Of a stretch of DNA of 64,000 nucleotides, positions 50,937-60,398 are shown piece by piece. Made by a program: the position numbers and the translations under genes. The stretch is from Rahnella inusitata (GTDB lineage: Bacteria; Pseudomonadota; Gammaproteobacteria; Enterobacterales; Enterobacteriaceae). The stretch is from NCBI RefSeq assembly GCF_003263515.1, contig NZ_JYDE01000019.1, positions 122,384 to 186,383 of the forward strand, read 5' to 3'. Below the pieces are notes generated by a model. It had not been told where the DNA came from, searched no databases, and saw only the letters and a program-made list of their open reading frames with translations. Positions within the stretch are counted from its first letter, which is position 1; every line of letters begins with the position of its first letter.

Positions 50937-51458
50937 ATGGCAGAGAAACGCAATATCTTTCTGGTTGGGCCTATGGGTGCCGGCAAAAGCACTATTGGTC
51001 GACAGTTAGCTCAGCAACTCAATATGGAGTTTTTCGACTCCGATCACGAAATTGAGCGACGTACCGGAGCTGATGTGGGCTGGGTATTTGATTTAGAAGG
51101 CGAAGACGGATTCCGCGACCGCGAAGAAAAAGTGATCAACGAACTGACCGAAAAACAAGGCATCGTTCTGGCAACTGGCGGGGGTTCCGTTAAATCACGT
51201 GAAACCCGTAACCGTTTGTCAGCGCGTGGCGTTGTCGTCTATCTTGAAACTACCATCGAAAAACAACTGGCGCGTACACAACGCGACAAAAAACGTCCAT
51301 TATTACAAGTGAGTGCTCCGCCGCGTGAAGTGCTTGAAGCACTGGCGAGAGAACGCAATCCTTTGTATGAAGAGATTGCCGACGTCACTATTCGTACCGA
51401 TGATCAAAGTGCCAAAGTCGTTGCCAACCAGATTATCAACATGCTGGAAAGTAACTGA
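50937..51458 (+). CDS. aroK: Shikimate kinase I
   Basis: Phosphorylates shikimate at the 3-hydroxyl in the chorismate pathway. 173 residues from ATG 50937 ([11 protein letters not shown]), the E. coli length; upstream in-frame Met at 50886 is not supported. P-loop [11 protein letters not shown], the DSDHEIERR shikimate-binding segment and GGGSVK are present. First gene of the aroKB-damX-dam-rpe-gph-trpS run. Confidence 0.98.
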   Translation: MAEKRNIFLVGPMGAGKSTIGRQLAQQLNMEFFDSDHEIERRTGADVGWVFDLEGEDGFRDREEKVINELTEKQGIVLATGGGSVKSRETRNRLSARGVVVYLETTIEKQLARTQRDKKRPLLQVSAPPREVLEALARERNPLYEEIADVTIRTDDQSAKVVANQIINMLESN

Positions 51459-51515
51459 TTATTGGTTTCTATCATTGCCTGAGGGTGTCAGTTAAAGAAG
51501 GTCACAGAGCACGAC

Positions 51516-52598
51516 ATGGAGAGGATTACCGTAACGTTAGGGGAACGTAGCTACCCCATTACGATTGCTGCCGGATTGTTCCACGATCCGGCTTCTTTTA
51601 TGCCGGTAAAGGCAGGCGATCAGGTCATGATAGTGACCAACGAAACCCTCGCTCCTCTCTATCTGGACGCTATACGTTCAGTGCTGGAGCAGGCAGGCGT
51701 TCGTGTTGATCAGGTGATTCTGCCTGATGGTGAACAATACAAATCCCTGACTGTTCTAAATGACGTGTTCTCCGCGCTGCTCGAAAAGCCGCACGGACGT
51801 GATACCACGCTTGTCGCCCTTGGCGGCGGCGTCGTCGGTGATTTAACCGGCTTCGCTGCGGCCAGTTATCAACGCGGTGTGCGCTTTGTACAGGTGCCTA
51901 CCACGTTGCTCTCTCAGGTCGATTCCTCCGTTGGCGGTAAAACGGCGGTGAACCATCCCCTCGGAAAAAACATGATCGGCGCGTTCTATCAGCCTGCGTC
52001 GGTGGTGGTTGATCTCGACTGTCTGCGCACTTTACCTGCCCGTGAAATGTCATCGGGACTGGCAGAAGTGATCAAATACGGCATTATTTTGGATGCCGAC
52101 TTCTTTGTATGGCTTGAAGACAACATGGATGCCCTGTTGGCGCTGGATATGAACGCGCTGGCTTATTGCATCCGTCGTTGCTGCGAGCTGAAAGCTGAGG
52201 TTGTGGCAGCCGATGAACGTGAAAACGGCATGCGCGCCTTACTGAATCTGGGCCATACTTATGGCCATGCTATTGAAGCAGAAATGGGTTATGGCAACTG
52301 GCTGCACGGTGAAGCCGTGTCCGCCGGGATGATGATGGCGTGTTATACCGCTCATCGTCTTGGTCAGTTCAGTCTGGGCGATATCGCCCGGGTGAAAACT
52401 TTACTCACCCGCGCGGGGTTACCGGTGACGGGGCCGCAGGTTATGAAAGCCGAAGCCTATTTGCCGCACATGATGCGTGATAAGAAAGTACTGGCTGGCG
52501 AACTGCGTCTGGTTTTACCCAAAGCAATTGGACAGTCCGAAGTACGCTCCGGCGTATCGCATGAAATGGTGCTGGCTTCGATTGAAGATTGCCGTTAA
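51516..52598 (+). CDS. aroB: 3-dehydroquinate synthase
   Basis: Second enzyme of the shikimate pathway; converts DAHP to 3-dehydroquinate with NAD and a divalent metal. 360 residues. NAD motif [13 protein letters not shown], substrate site [31 protein letters not shown], and metal ligands in [16 protein letters not shown] and HGEAV. 57 nt after aroK. Confidence 0.98.
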   Translation: MERITVTLGERSYPITIAAGLFHDPASFMPVKAGDQVMIVTNETLAPLYLDAIRSVLEQAGVRVDQVILPDGEQYKSLTVLNDVFSALLEKPHGRDTTLVALGGGVVGDLTGFAAASYQRGVRFVQVPTTLLSQVDSSVGGKTAVNHPLGKNMIGAFYQPASVVVDLDCLRTLPAREMSSGLAEVIKYGIILDADFFVWLEDNMDALLALDMNALAYCIRRCCELKAEVVAADERENGMRALLNLGHTYGHAIEAEMGYGNWLHGEAVSAGMMMACYTAHRLGQFSLGDIARVKTLLTRAGLPVTGPQVMKAEAYLPHMMRDKKVLAGELRLVLPKAIGQSEVRSGVSHEMVLASIEDCR

Positions 52599-52728
52599 AA
52601 CTGTGGCCACTTTTTTGGCCAGATAACGACCGATTTCACCCATGCCAGCAAAGCGTTATATTTTTTAGTCAGGATAGTTGCTCCGCGTGAGGCCTGTTAC
52701 GGGCTTTTAGCCGGGTTGGAGGTTTTAG

Positions 52729-53772
52729 ATGGATGATTTAACACCGGAAGACGATCTCAAGCCAGATACCAGCGATCGCCGCCCACCGCGCGCGCGCAAA
52801 CCGTCTCCTTCCCTACCCAAGGTTCCTGTTAACCGTCAGTACGTGATGATTGGCATCGGGATTGTGGTATTGGTCCTGCTGATTGTCGGCATAGGTTCCG
52901 CCATGAAGTCCCCGACATCGAATCAGGCCACTCAGCAAAACAACGGTCCAAAAGATATTAATCTTGCGGGCAATGACGCTGCTGCACCGGCTCAGCCTTC
53001 TGCACAAGCGCAGGCCAATACCGCACAGGCCGTCAACGGACAGCAGCCACAAAGCATTGGTTTACCGCCCGTGTCATCAACCCCAACCGAAGCGCAACCT
53101 TTGCCGGACAATGGCCAGAAAGAACGTGTGGATCTGCCTGGTGACATGAGTGATGCTTTATCTTCCCAACAGAATCAGGTGGATGGCGTTGCGCAGGGCA
53201 GCATGGATCAGGGTGCCGCAACCAGTGGTGCTGCACAATCTCTGACGTCGTTACCGACCGCTGCGGCGACCGTCAACGGTTCAGCGCGCACGCAGACGCC
53301 TGGCGTTTCCCAGCCGCAAACCCCGCATACCCGTCCGGCGCAAACGCCACGTAATCAGCAGTCTGCTCATACGGCGAAACCGGTTGAGCACAAACCTGCG
53401 GCGACCGCCTCGCACACGGCGAAACCTCAGGCGACCAAATCTCAGGCCGCCTCAGTACCCGCCGTTTCTGCGCCGGTAGCCTCGGGTAGCGCGTCAGCCA
53501 TTAAGTCTGCGCCTGGCTCACACTTCACCCTGCAATTAAGCGGTGCTTCGCAGTCCAACACACTGAACGCATTTGCCAAACAGTCCGGCCTGAAAAACTA
53601 TCTGGTTTATCAGACTGCACGCGACGGGAAGCCGTGGTATGTGCTGGTGAGTGGTAACTATGCGTCTTCTGCCGAAGCCAAACGTGCTATTGCCAGCCTG
53701 CCTGCGGAAGTTCAGGCGAAAAAACCGTGGGTTAAACCTGTACATCAGGTACAGCAAGACCTGAAAAAATGA
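52729..53772 (+). CDS. damX: Cell division protein DamX (SPOR domain)
   Basis: Bitopic inner-membrane protein recruited to the septal ring. 347 residues, shorter than E. coli DamX (428) mainly in the linker. Acidic then basic cytoplasmic N-terminus, TM about residues 38-60 (YVMIGIGIVVLVLLIVGIG), a long Ala/Gln/Thr/Pro-rich periplasmic linker with repeats such as HTAKP, and a C-terminal SPOR domain from about 265 (SHFTLQLSGASQ to the end) that binds denuded glycan. Confidence 0.93.
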   Translation: MDDLTPEDDLKPDTSDRRPPRARKPSPSLPKVPVNRQYVMIGIGIVVLVLLIVGIGSAMKSPTSNQATQQNNGPKDINLAGNDAAAPAQPSAQAQANTAQAVNGQQPQSIGLPPVSSTPTEAQPLPDNGQKERVDLPGDMSDALSSQQNQVDGVAQGSMDQGAATSGAAQSLTSLPTAAATVNGSARTQTPGVSQPQTPHTRPAQTPRNQQSAHTAKPVEHKPAATASHTAKPQATKSQAASVPAVSAPVASGSASAIKSAPGSHFTLQLSGASQSNTLNAFAKQSGLKNYLVYQTARDGKPWYVLVSGNYASSAEAKRAIASLPAEVQAKKPWVKPVHQVQQDLKK

Positions 53773-53852
53773 ATCTGATCTCAACGCGATTTGCTGTCTA
53801 AAAACAGGATACAATCCGCGGCTGTGAATTGTATAAGTAGCTAACTGACGGC

Positions 53853-54665
53853 ATGAAGAAGAACCGCGCGTTTTTGAAGTGGGCTGGCGGCAAATACCCG
53901 CTGATTGATGACATTAAACGTCATCTTCCGGCGGGAGATTGTTTGATCGAGCCTTTTGTTGGCGCGGGCTCAGTGTTTTTAAATACTGAGTATGACGCTT
54001 ACATTCTGGCGGATATCAACAACGACCTGATTAATCTCTACGATATCGTGAAAACACGCACCGACGAATTTGTGCGTGATGCCCGTGTGCTTTTCACGCC
54101 AGAGTTTAATGATGCAGATCGTTTTTACGTCCTGAGGGCTGAGTTTAATGCCAGCAGCGATCCTTATCGTCGTTCGGTACTTTTCCTCTATCTGAACCGC
54201 CATTGTTACAACGGCCTGTGTCGTTATAATCTCAGTGGGGCGTTTAACGTGCCTTTTGGCCGTTATAAAAAACCGTATTTCCCGGAAGAAGAACTCTACT
54301 GGTTTGCTGAAAAAGCCAAAAATGCTCTGTTTGTTTGTGAGCATTATGAGGAAACGTTGCTGAAAGCGAAGGCCGGTTCGGTGGTGTATTGTGACCCACC
54401 TTATGCGCCCCTCTCTGCAACCGCGAATTTTACGGCGTACCACACCAACAGCTTTAGCATGGACGATCAGCGCAAACTGGCGCGTCTGGCGCACCAGCTC
54501 TCGAGTGAGAATGCGGTGCCGGTGCTGATCTCCAATCATGAAACACCCCTGACGCTGGAATGGTACGCAGAGGCGGAACTGCATCGCGTATCTGCCCGAC
54601 GTACTATCAGCAGCAATATTGCCCTGCGCAGCAAGGTGAATGAACTTTTAGCGCTCTATCGCTGA
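53853..54665 (+). CDS. dam: DNA adenine methyltransferase
   Basis: N6-adenine methyltransferase for GATC, acting in mismatch repair, replication timing and gene control. 270 residues, as in E. coli (278). SAM-binding motif FVGAGSVF, N-terminal FLKWAGGKYPL and catalytic DPPY (in VVYCDPPYAPLS) are present. Cytoplasmic. It lies 80 nt after damX. Confidence 0.98.
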   Translation: MKKNRAFLKWAGGKYPLIDDIKRHLPAGDCLIEPFVGAGSVFLNTEYDAYILADINNDLINLYDIVKTRTDEFVRDARVLFTPEFNDADRFYVLRAEFNASSDPYRRSVLFLYLNRHCYNGLCRYNLSGAFNVPFGRYKKPYFPEEELYWFAEKAKNALFVCEHYEETLLKAKAGSVVYCDPPYAPLSATANFTAYHTNSFSMDDQRKLARLAHQLSSENAVPVLISNHETPLTLEWYAEAELHRVSARRTISSNIALRSKVNELLALYR

Positions 54666-54716
54666 TTGCCGGTTTGCGCCGCAGTCAACAGGTAACCTTA
54701 TCGTTTGGAGAAGCGG

Positions 54717-55394
54717 ATGAAACAGTTTTTGATTGCCCCGTCCATTCTGTCGGCTGACTTTGCCCGTCTGGGTGAAGATACGGCGAAAGCACTGGCCGCT
54801 GGCGGCGACGTGGTTCATTACGATGTGATGGATAACCACTACGTCCCGAATTTAACGATGGGGCCTGCCATCCTCAAAGCGCTGCGCGACTACGGCATTA
54901 CCGCGCCGATCGACGTTCATCTGATGGCCAAACCGGTGGATCGGCTGATACCTGATTTTGCCGAGGCGGGCGCGACCTATATTTCTTTCCATCCTGAAGC
55001 CTCCGAACACGTTGACCGCACGCTGCAACTGATTAAAAGCCACGGTTGTAAAGCCGGTCTGGTTTTCAATCCGGCCACGTCGCTGAGCTATCTTGATTAT
55101 GTGATGGATAAGCTGGATGTGATCCTGTTGATGTCGGTGAACCCCGGCTTTGGCGGACAATCGTTTATTCCAGGCACGTACGACAAACTGCGTCAGGTGC
55201 GTAAACTGATCGACGACAGCGGCTATGATATTCGTCTGGAAGTCGACGGCGGCGTGAAAGCTGAAAACATCCGCGAGATTGCAGCCGCAGGCGCAGACAT
55301 GTTTGTCGCCGGTTCTGCCATCTTCAACCAGCCGGATTACCGTACCGTGATCGACCACATGCGCAGCGAACTGGCGCAGGTGTCACATGACTGA
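54717..55394 (+). CDS. rpe: Ribulose-phosphate 3-epimerase
   Basis: Interconverts ribulose 5-phosphate and xylulose 5-phosphate. 225 residues from ATG 54717 ([15 protein letters not shown]), same as E. coli; a TTG four codons upstream is not needed. TIM-barrel metal/catalytic residues lie in [16 protein letters not shown], and VDGGV. GGAGAAG ribosome-binding site. Overlaps gph by 8 nt. Confidence 0.98.
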   Translation: MKQFLIAPSILSADFARLGEDTAKALAAGGDVVHYDVMDNHYVPNLTMGPAILKALRDYGITAPIDVHLMAKPVDRLIPDFAEAGATYISFHPEASEHVDRTLQLIKSHGCKAGLVFNPATSLSYLDYVMDKLDVILLMSVNPGFGGQSFIPGTYDKLRQVRKLIDDSGYDIRLEVDGGVKAENIREIAAAGADMFVAGSAIFNQPDYRTVIDHMRSELAQVSHD

Positions 55395-56085
55395 GACCCT
55401 GACCGCGCGTGGTGTGGCATTTGATTTAGACGGCACGCTGGTCGACAGCGCGCCGGGTCTGGCGGAAGCCGTGGACATGGCGTTGCGTGATTTTGATTTA
55501 CCTCCTGCGGGCGTTGAACGCATCAGCACCTGGATTGGCAACGGCGCAGACATTATGGTCGAACGTGCCGTACGCTGGGCCGAAGGCGATATGTCGCCTG
55601 CGTTTTTGCAAAAAATCCGTGACAAGTTCGATCACTACTACGCCGGTACCGCCGCTTCCGGCAGCCGTCTCTATCCGCAGGTAAAAGAAACGCTGGCCGC
55701 CCTTGCCGCGCAGGGCTTACCTTTGGGTCTGGTGACCAACAAACCGACGCCGTTTATCGCGCCTCTGTTGGAATCACTGGGCATCGGCAACTATTTCACG
55801 CTGGTGTTGGGCGGGGATGACGTCGTGGCGAAGAAACCGCACCCGGCACCACTGTATCTGATGCTGGGCACGCTGGGCTTACGCGCCAGTGAACTGGTGT
55901 TTGTTGGCGATTCCCGCAACGACATTCAGGCGGCACAGGAGGCGGGTTGCCCTTGTGTTGGTATGACTTACGGATATAACTACGGTGAAACCATCGCGCT
56001 GAGCAAACCCGATCGCGTGCTGGAAAATTTTGCCGACCTTTTGCCCGCTTTGGGGCTGTCATCTTTAAAAGATCAGGAAGCATAA
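55387..56085 (+). CDS. gph: Phosphoglycolate phosphatase
   Basis: HAD phosphatase removing 2-phosphoglycolate formed during DNA repair. 232 residues, shorter than E. coli Gph (252) at the C-terminus. Motif [14 protein letters not shown], motif II LVTNKP, motif III/IV KPHPAP...[12 protein letters not shown]. Start overlaps the end of rpe. Confidence 0.97.
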   Translation: MTETLTARGVAFDLDGTLVDSAPGLAEAVDMALRDFDLPPAGVERISTWIGNGADIMVERAVRWAEGDMSPAFLQKIRDKFDHYYAGTAASGSRLYPQVKETLAALAAQGLPLGLVTNKPTPFIAPLLESLGIGNYFTLVLGGDDVVAKKPHPAPLYLMLGTLGLRASELVFVGDSRNDIQAAQEAGCPCVGMTYGYNYGETIALSKPDRVLENFADLLPALGLSSLKDQEA

Positions 56086-56086
56086 A

Positions 56087-57103
56087 ATGAGTAAACCCAT
56101 CGTATTTAGTGGCGCACAGCCCTCCGGCGAACTGACCATTGGCAACTACATGGGTGCGCTGCGTCAGTGGGTCAAAATGCAAGACGATTACGAATGCATT
56201 TACTGCATCGTCGATTTGCACGCGATCACCGTGCGTCAGGATCCGGTGAAGCTGCGCAAAGCAACGCTCGACACGCTGGCGCTGTATCTGGCTATCGGCA
56301 TCGATCCGAAGAAAAGTACTATCTTCGTGCAGTCTCATGTTCCTGAACATACACAGCTAAGCTGGGCGCTAAACTGCTACACCTATTTTGGTGAGCTGGG
56401 TCGCATGACGCAGTTCAAAGACAAATCAGCGCGCTACGAAACCTCAAACAGCGAAAGCATTACTGCGGGTCTGTTTGATTATCCGGTGCTGATGGCGGCG
56501 GATATCCTGCTTTACCAAACTAATCAGGTGCCCGTCGGTGAAGACCAGAAACAGCATCTGGAGCTGAGCCGCGATATCGCCAGCCGTTTCAATGCGCTGT
56601 ATGGCGATGTGTTCACCGTGCCTGAACCGTTCATTCCGAAATCCGGTGCGCGCGTGATGTCGTTGCAGGAACCGACCAAGAAAATGTCTAAGTCGGATGA
56701 CAACCGCAAAAACGTGATAGGCCTGCTGGAAGATCCGAAAGCGGTGACCAAAAAAATCAAAAGCGCGATGACCGATTCCGAAGAGCCGCCAGTCATTCGT
56801 TACGATGTGAAAAATAAACCGGGTGTGTCGAACCTGCTGGATATCCTGTCCGGCGTGACTGGGCAGACTATCGCCGAACTGGAAGCGCAGTTCGAAGGCC
56901 AGATGTATGGTCATTTGAAAGGGGCGGTTGCCGAAGCCGTATCCGGCATGCTGACTGACGTGCAGGAACGTTATAACCGTTTCCGCAGCGACGAAGCTTT
57001 GCTGCAACAGATCATGCAAGAGGGCGCAGAAAAAGCCCGCGCACGTGCCAGCGTCACGCTGAAAAAAGCCTATGAAGCCATTGGTTTTGTCACGCTGCCG
57101 TAA
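56087..57103 (+). CDS. trpS: Tryptophanyl-tRNA synthetase
   Basis: Class I synthetase, 338 residues. HIGH-type motif [14 protein letters not shown] and KMSKS in KKMSKSDDN. Only 1 nt separates it from the gph stop, and it closes the aroK-to-trpS gene run. The AGGAAG ribosome-binding site lies within the gph 3' end. Confidence 0.98.
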   Translation: MSKPIVFSGAQPSGELTIGNYMGALRQWVKMQDDYECIYCIVDLHAITVRQDPVKLRKATLDTLALYLAIGIDPKKSTIFVQSHVPEHTQLSWALNCYTYFGELGRMTQFKDKSARYETSNSESITAGLFDYPVLMAADILLYQTNQVPVGEDQKQHLELSRDIASRFNALYGDVFTVPEPFIPKSGARVMSLQEPTKKMSKSDDNRKNVIGLLEDPKAVTKKIKSAMTDSEEPPVIRYDVKNKPGVSNLLDILSGVTGQTIAELEAQFEGQMYGHLKGAVAEAVSGMLTDVQERYNRFRSDEALLQQIMQEGAEKARARASVTLKKAYEAIGFVTLP

Positions 57104-57126
57104 TCTGTGATTTTGTAGTAAATCTG

Positions 57127-57154
57127 AAAACCACGTCTTTGGACGTGGTTTTTT
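57127..57154. terminator. Bidirectional terminator between trpS and the TpsB gene
   Basis: AAAACCACGTC, a TTTG loop, GACGTGGTTTTTT; positioned between convergent trpS and the transporter gene. Confidence 0.93.
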
Positions 57155-57178
57155 GCTTTCTGGCCTGCAAGCGCCGGA

Positions 57179-58891
57179 TTACGAACCGGCGCTGAAGTTA
57201 TAGGTAAACGTGGCGTTATAGCGCCAGTCGCGTGAGTTGCTGTCGATCGGCAGATCGCCGATTGGCCGCGCCGCCTCTACCGACAACGTATAGTGACGGT
57301 TATCGCCAAACATCACGCCAATGGCATACGACGACAGATTTTGCTTAGGCAATCCCTGCTGATTAAATTCGGTATGTGCCGCATCAACCACCGTATAAGG
57401 CTGAATGGTTTTTAGCCATTCGCCCTGATCCAGGTTGTGTATGTAGCGCATTTCGACCTGCCCGCCAACGCCGTAATCGCCCTGGGCATCGCTGTCCGGA
57501 TACCCCCGGCCATAATGCAGCGCGCCAAAATTCACCCGTTCAGGCTCCGGTAAATCATTATCCGACCAGTCACCTTCCACGGATGTACTGAGTCGCCATT
57601 TCTTGTCGAACAGGTAGGCCGCATCGCCGTTAAATTTCCAGCGGGTAAACGTCAGATCGGCATTGGGCGTGCTGTTGGTCGCACCGAGTCCATCCATCCC
57701 CTGGCGCACATTGAATTTGGTATTCCAGTAAGCCTGATCGTATTCGCGGTAACCGGTCAGTGAGATTTCCGCTGCCGGATAGCGTATCCGCTGACTGATG
57801 CCCGGCAGTTGCACCTGGCGCTCGCCACGGCGCGCCACTAAATCGTAATCATACTTTTTATCGAGATAATCCAGTTCGCCGCTGACGGTCCATTGTTGTT
57901 TGCGCGTCAGTTTAAGCGGATAGCTGAACACCACGCCGCCGTTGTACTGCGTCTGGGTGTTCTGCGACCCGACAGTAATGCCATCGGGCAACGAAAGTAT
58001 GGTGTTGTAATCCTTATCTTTCTGTTTGTAATAGCTGCCTTTGAGCTGCATAAGCAGGCCGTCGTCGCCGAGATATTGCTGATAGTTCAGCCCGGCGTAG
58101 GTTTTGCGGGTGTCGCTTTCCAGCGGGATGAGCGTCGCGATGCCGAGCTGTTCGCCGTAGGTGCTCAGGCCGCTCAGTGTCGCGTTGACCACCGCGGAGC
58201 TGTCGCCTTTACGGGTATCGACAGCGGTGGCGATGTTCCAGTTACGCGGCCGCAGCGCCTGTACATTCAGCGTTGTTGCACCGTAAATATTGTTGGGATT
58301 GTTGGCCGACGCGGTGACTTTAGTGTCCGGCGTGCGGCTCATGAGAATCGTATAGCGCTCGAAGGTATCCTGCGTCAGCGGCTTTTCTTCCATGATGTGC
58401 TTCGATAATTTACTCAGCCAGCGGCCGACCTGCTGGTTGTCACTGTGGATCTGGGTGGCGGAAATATACCCTTCTACCAGCCCGATTTTCACCACGCCGT
58501 CCTGAAAATTTTCCGCCGGTAAGTAGGCGTAAGAGAGCACAAACCCGTCGCGGTGATAGCGCTGGGTGATCGAATCGGTCGCGGCCAAGAGGGAAGATAA
58601 GGGCACTTTCTTGCCGACGTATTGGCTAAAAGGCGCGGCCAGTGAATCCAGCGGATATGCGGTACCGCCGACAAACTGAATATGCTTCACGTCGATAAGC
58701 GTCTGCGGCGTCAGGTCAGGCACCGATTTTTGCGCCGGTAAATTGATTTTTTGCGATTTGGCCGGGGGCTGGGAAATCGGCGTAGCCAGTTTGGCCGGAT
58801 TATTCGGGTCGATTAAAGTGGGGAACATGTCTGCCGAACTGTAACCAATGGCAGAACCCAATAAAGCCACTATGCAGGATTTTATTCTCAT
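57179..58891 (-). CDS. Two-partner secretion outer-membrane transporter (TpsB, ShlB/FhaC/HecB family)
   Basis: 570-residue Omp85-superfamily translocator. Signal peptide about residues 1-20 (YSSA-D), a Pro-rich linker/H1 region, POTRA1 starting near VKHIQFVGGTAYPLDSL, POTRA2 near 150-225, and a 16-strand barrel with the loop-6 motif GRGYPD. The protein ends YNFSAGS, four residues after the usual terminal Phe. Its cognate exoprotein would be a large TPS-domain adhesin or cytolysin, but none lies in this window; the only companion is the lipoprotein gene 106 nt upstream in the same orientation. A hairpin with CCCGCT/AGCGGG arms (about 58942-58968) lies in that gap. Substrate is unknown. Confidence 0.88.
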   Translation of the reverse strand: MRIKSCIVALLGSAIGYSSADMFPTLIDPNNPAKLATPISQPPAKSQKINLPAQKSVPDLTPQTLIDVKHIQFVGGTAYPLDSLAAPFSQYVGKKVPLSSLLAATDSITQRYHRDGFVLSYAYLPAENFQDGVVKIGLVEGYISATQIHSDNQQVGRWLSKLSKHIMEEKPLTQDTFERYTILMSRTPDTKVTASANNPNNIYGATTLNVQALRPRNWNIATAVDTRKGDSSAVVNATLSGLSTYGEQLGIATLIPLESDTRKTYAGLNYQQYLGDDGLLMQLKGSYYKQKDKDYNTILSLPDGITVGSQNTQTQYNGGVVFSYPLKLTRKQQWTVSGELDYLDKKYDYDLVARRGERQVQLPGISQRIRYPAAEISLTGYREYDQAYWNTKFNVRQGMDGLGATNSTPNADLTFTRWKFNGDAAYLFDKKWRLSTSVEGDWSDNDLPEPERVNFGALHYGRGYPDSDAQGDYGVGGQVEMRYIHNLDQGEWLKTIQPYTVVDAAHTEFNQQGLPKQNLSSYAIGVMFGDNRHYTLSVEAARPIGDLPIDSNSRDWRYNATFTYNFSAGS

Positions 58892-58997
58892 AAATATTCC
58901 TTTGAGCGCACAGGCAAATGTGGGAATTCAGCGATCGTTGACCCGCTCCCGAATACGCCGGAAGCGGGCTTTTACTGCGTCTTTTAACGATAAATAG

Positions 58998-60158
58998 TTA
59001 CTGCGGTTTGTTCAGCTTCAGCCCCAGTCCGCTGGTCAGCCCGCCAACGGTGGTGCCGACACCGGCGACGAGACCGCCTGACTGAGAGACAGATGCGCCC
59101 GCACCGGCCGCGATACCGCCGGAATTGCTGGCGGTGGTTGTCGTCGTGCTGCTGGCCGGAACCAGAATCGTGCCGGTTTTAGACACGGCCTGTCCGGTAT
59201 CGGTGACCGCCGTTCCTAATCCGGCGAGCGCCGGCGTGCTGGCAGACAGTTGTGTGCCGGCTGAACTGACGGTGCCACCGACCTGATTCAGCAGGCCGTT
59301 AACTGGCGCGCCCAGCCCCGTTGCGCCTCCGACAGTTTGGGTGGTGTTCTGTACCTGCGCGACAACAGGCGTGACGATCCCCGTCGCCCCTGTCGTTACG
59401 CCCGAAAGCGCACCACTTTGCACGTTCTGCGCCAGCCCGTTACCGGTGTTGGTCACCAGCGTACCGACATTATTCACCAGGCCACCGGTTGCGCCGGTCA
59501 CGCCGCTGAGCGGGGTTCCGGCAGTATTCGTCGCCAGTGACGTGCCAAGGCCAGACACGCCGGTGCCTAAATCAGCCACGGCTTTCGGTACGCCCGCCAC
59601 GGTGGTGCCGATAGCGTTAGGATTGGTACCTAACTGGCCGATGCCGTTTTGTACGCCACTGCCGACGTCAGTGACAGCTTTGCCGGTACTATCGATAATG
59701 GTGACAACGCCGGTGCCCGCGACCGGAATATTACCGATCGGCGTCTGGCTGGCGATGCTGCTGACCTGGGTGCCAAGGCCGCTGACCGCGCCGCCCGCGT
59801 TACTCAGGATGGTGCCAGTGGCGAGCGTGGTGGATGGCGTTCCACCCGTTCCGCTGCCCGTCCCTGTTCCTGTTCCATTTCCCGTCCCTGTGCCACTGCC
59901 GGTTCCATTTCCGGCGGTAGTGTCACCGCCGGTTGTGGTTGTTCCTGTTCCTGCTCCGGTCGTTCCGTTGCCCGCCGTCGTCGTTCCGTCACTGCCTGAA
60001 GTGGTTCCATCGCCGGACGTCGCAGAGCCGGTGGTGGATGTTTTTGCCGTATGAGAAGAACCGCCGCCACCGCTGCCACTACAGGCAGCCAGAGACAGGG
60101 CGACCAAGATTGCGAGTGCAACCTTGTTAACATGACCAACATGAATGGTATGGCGCAT
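58998..60158 (-). CDS. Gly/Thr-rich heptad-repeat lipoprotein upstream of tpsB
   Basis: 386-residue predicted lipoprotein. Start ATG 60158 (MRHTIHVGHV) follows GGAGGG; a frame to 60188 exists. Lipobox LSLAAC with Cys26; Ser at +2 suggests outer-membrane sorting. Residues about 27-115 are a Gly/Thr/Ser/Asn linker of GT-type dipeptide repeats. Residues about 118-380 carry irregular 7-residue units of the form T-x-V-x-x-x-G (TGVSGLG, TLVTNTG, TAVTDTG, QAVSKTG, TTVGGLT). Only one Cys, almost no aromatic residues. It resembles proteins annotated as bacterial 'collagen-like' middle-region proteins, but without Gly-Pro-X triplets; I cannot assign a function. It has no recognisable TPS signal domain. 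Confidence 0.8.
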   Translation of the reverse strand: MRHTIHVGHVNKVALAILVALSLAACSGSGGGGSSHTAKTSTTGSATSGDGTTSGSDGTTTAGNGTTGAGTGTTTTGGDTTAGNGTGSGTGTGNGTGTGTGSGTGGTPSTTLATGTILSNAGGAVSGLGTQVSSIASQTPIGNIPVAGTGVVTIIDSTGKAVTDVGSGVQNGIGQLGTNPNAIGTTVAGVPKAVADLGTGVSGLGTSLATNTAGTPLSGVTGATGGLVNNVGTLVTNTGNGLAQNVQSGALSGVTTGATGIVTPVVAQVQNTTQTVGGATGLGAPVNGLLNQVGGTVSSAGTQLSASTPALAGLGTAVTDTGQAVSKTGTILVPASSTTTTTASNSGGIAAGAGASVSQSGGLVAGVGTTVGGLTSGLGLKLNKPQ

Positions 60159-60248
60159 GATTTGACCCTCCACGGGGGAATACGCCACAGTTGGCGTAAA
60201 TTAAGCTTAAGACGAAGATTCTTAATATTCCATTTGTGTGGGGTGATT

Positions 60249-60280
60249 ATTTTGCAAACAGAATGTAGTGTTTGCAAAAT
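60249..60280. promoter_or_regulatory. Perfect 11-bp inverted repeat, operator candidate of the lipoprotein-tpsB locus
   Basis: ATTTTGCAAAC-N10-GTTTGCAAAAT, 91-122 nt upstream of the lipoprotein ATG. On the minus strand a TATAAT -10 candidate lies at 60286-60291, so the repeat would cover the transcription start, the place for a repressor. The regulator is not identified. Confidence 0.6.
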
Positions 60281-60323
60281 AAGGAATTATATTCTGTTAT
60301 AGGAATTGTCTGATAAAGGCAGG

Positions 60324-60353
60324 CATAGAAGTGAAATGGATTTCACTTCTATG
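60324..60353. repeat. Perfect 14-bp inverted repeat between cysG and the lipoprotein gene
   Basis: CATAGAAGTGAAAT-GG-ATTTCACTTCTATG. It lies 46 nt after the cysG stop and upstream of the putative lipoprotein promoter. It is AT-rich with a 2-nt centre and no T-run, so a protein-binding site is more likely than a terminator, though ending of cysG transcripts is possible. Confidence 0.6.
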
Positions 60354-60398
60354 AATTGATTAGAGAAATGACTTGAGTTTTGCAGAAATATCGGGGGA

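Noticed and set aside
59341-60054. 237-codon plus-strand frame rich in Pro/Val opposite the lipoprotein
   Set aside because: It is the complement of the Gly/Thr repeats, without start signals or a domain; the minus-strand gene has a lipobox and a strong ribosome-binding site.
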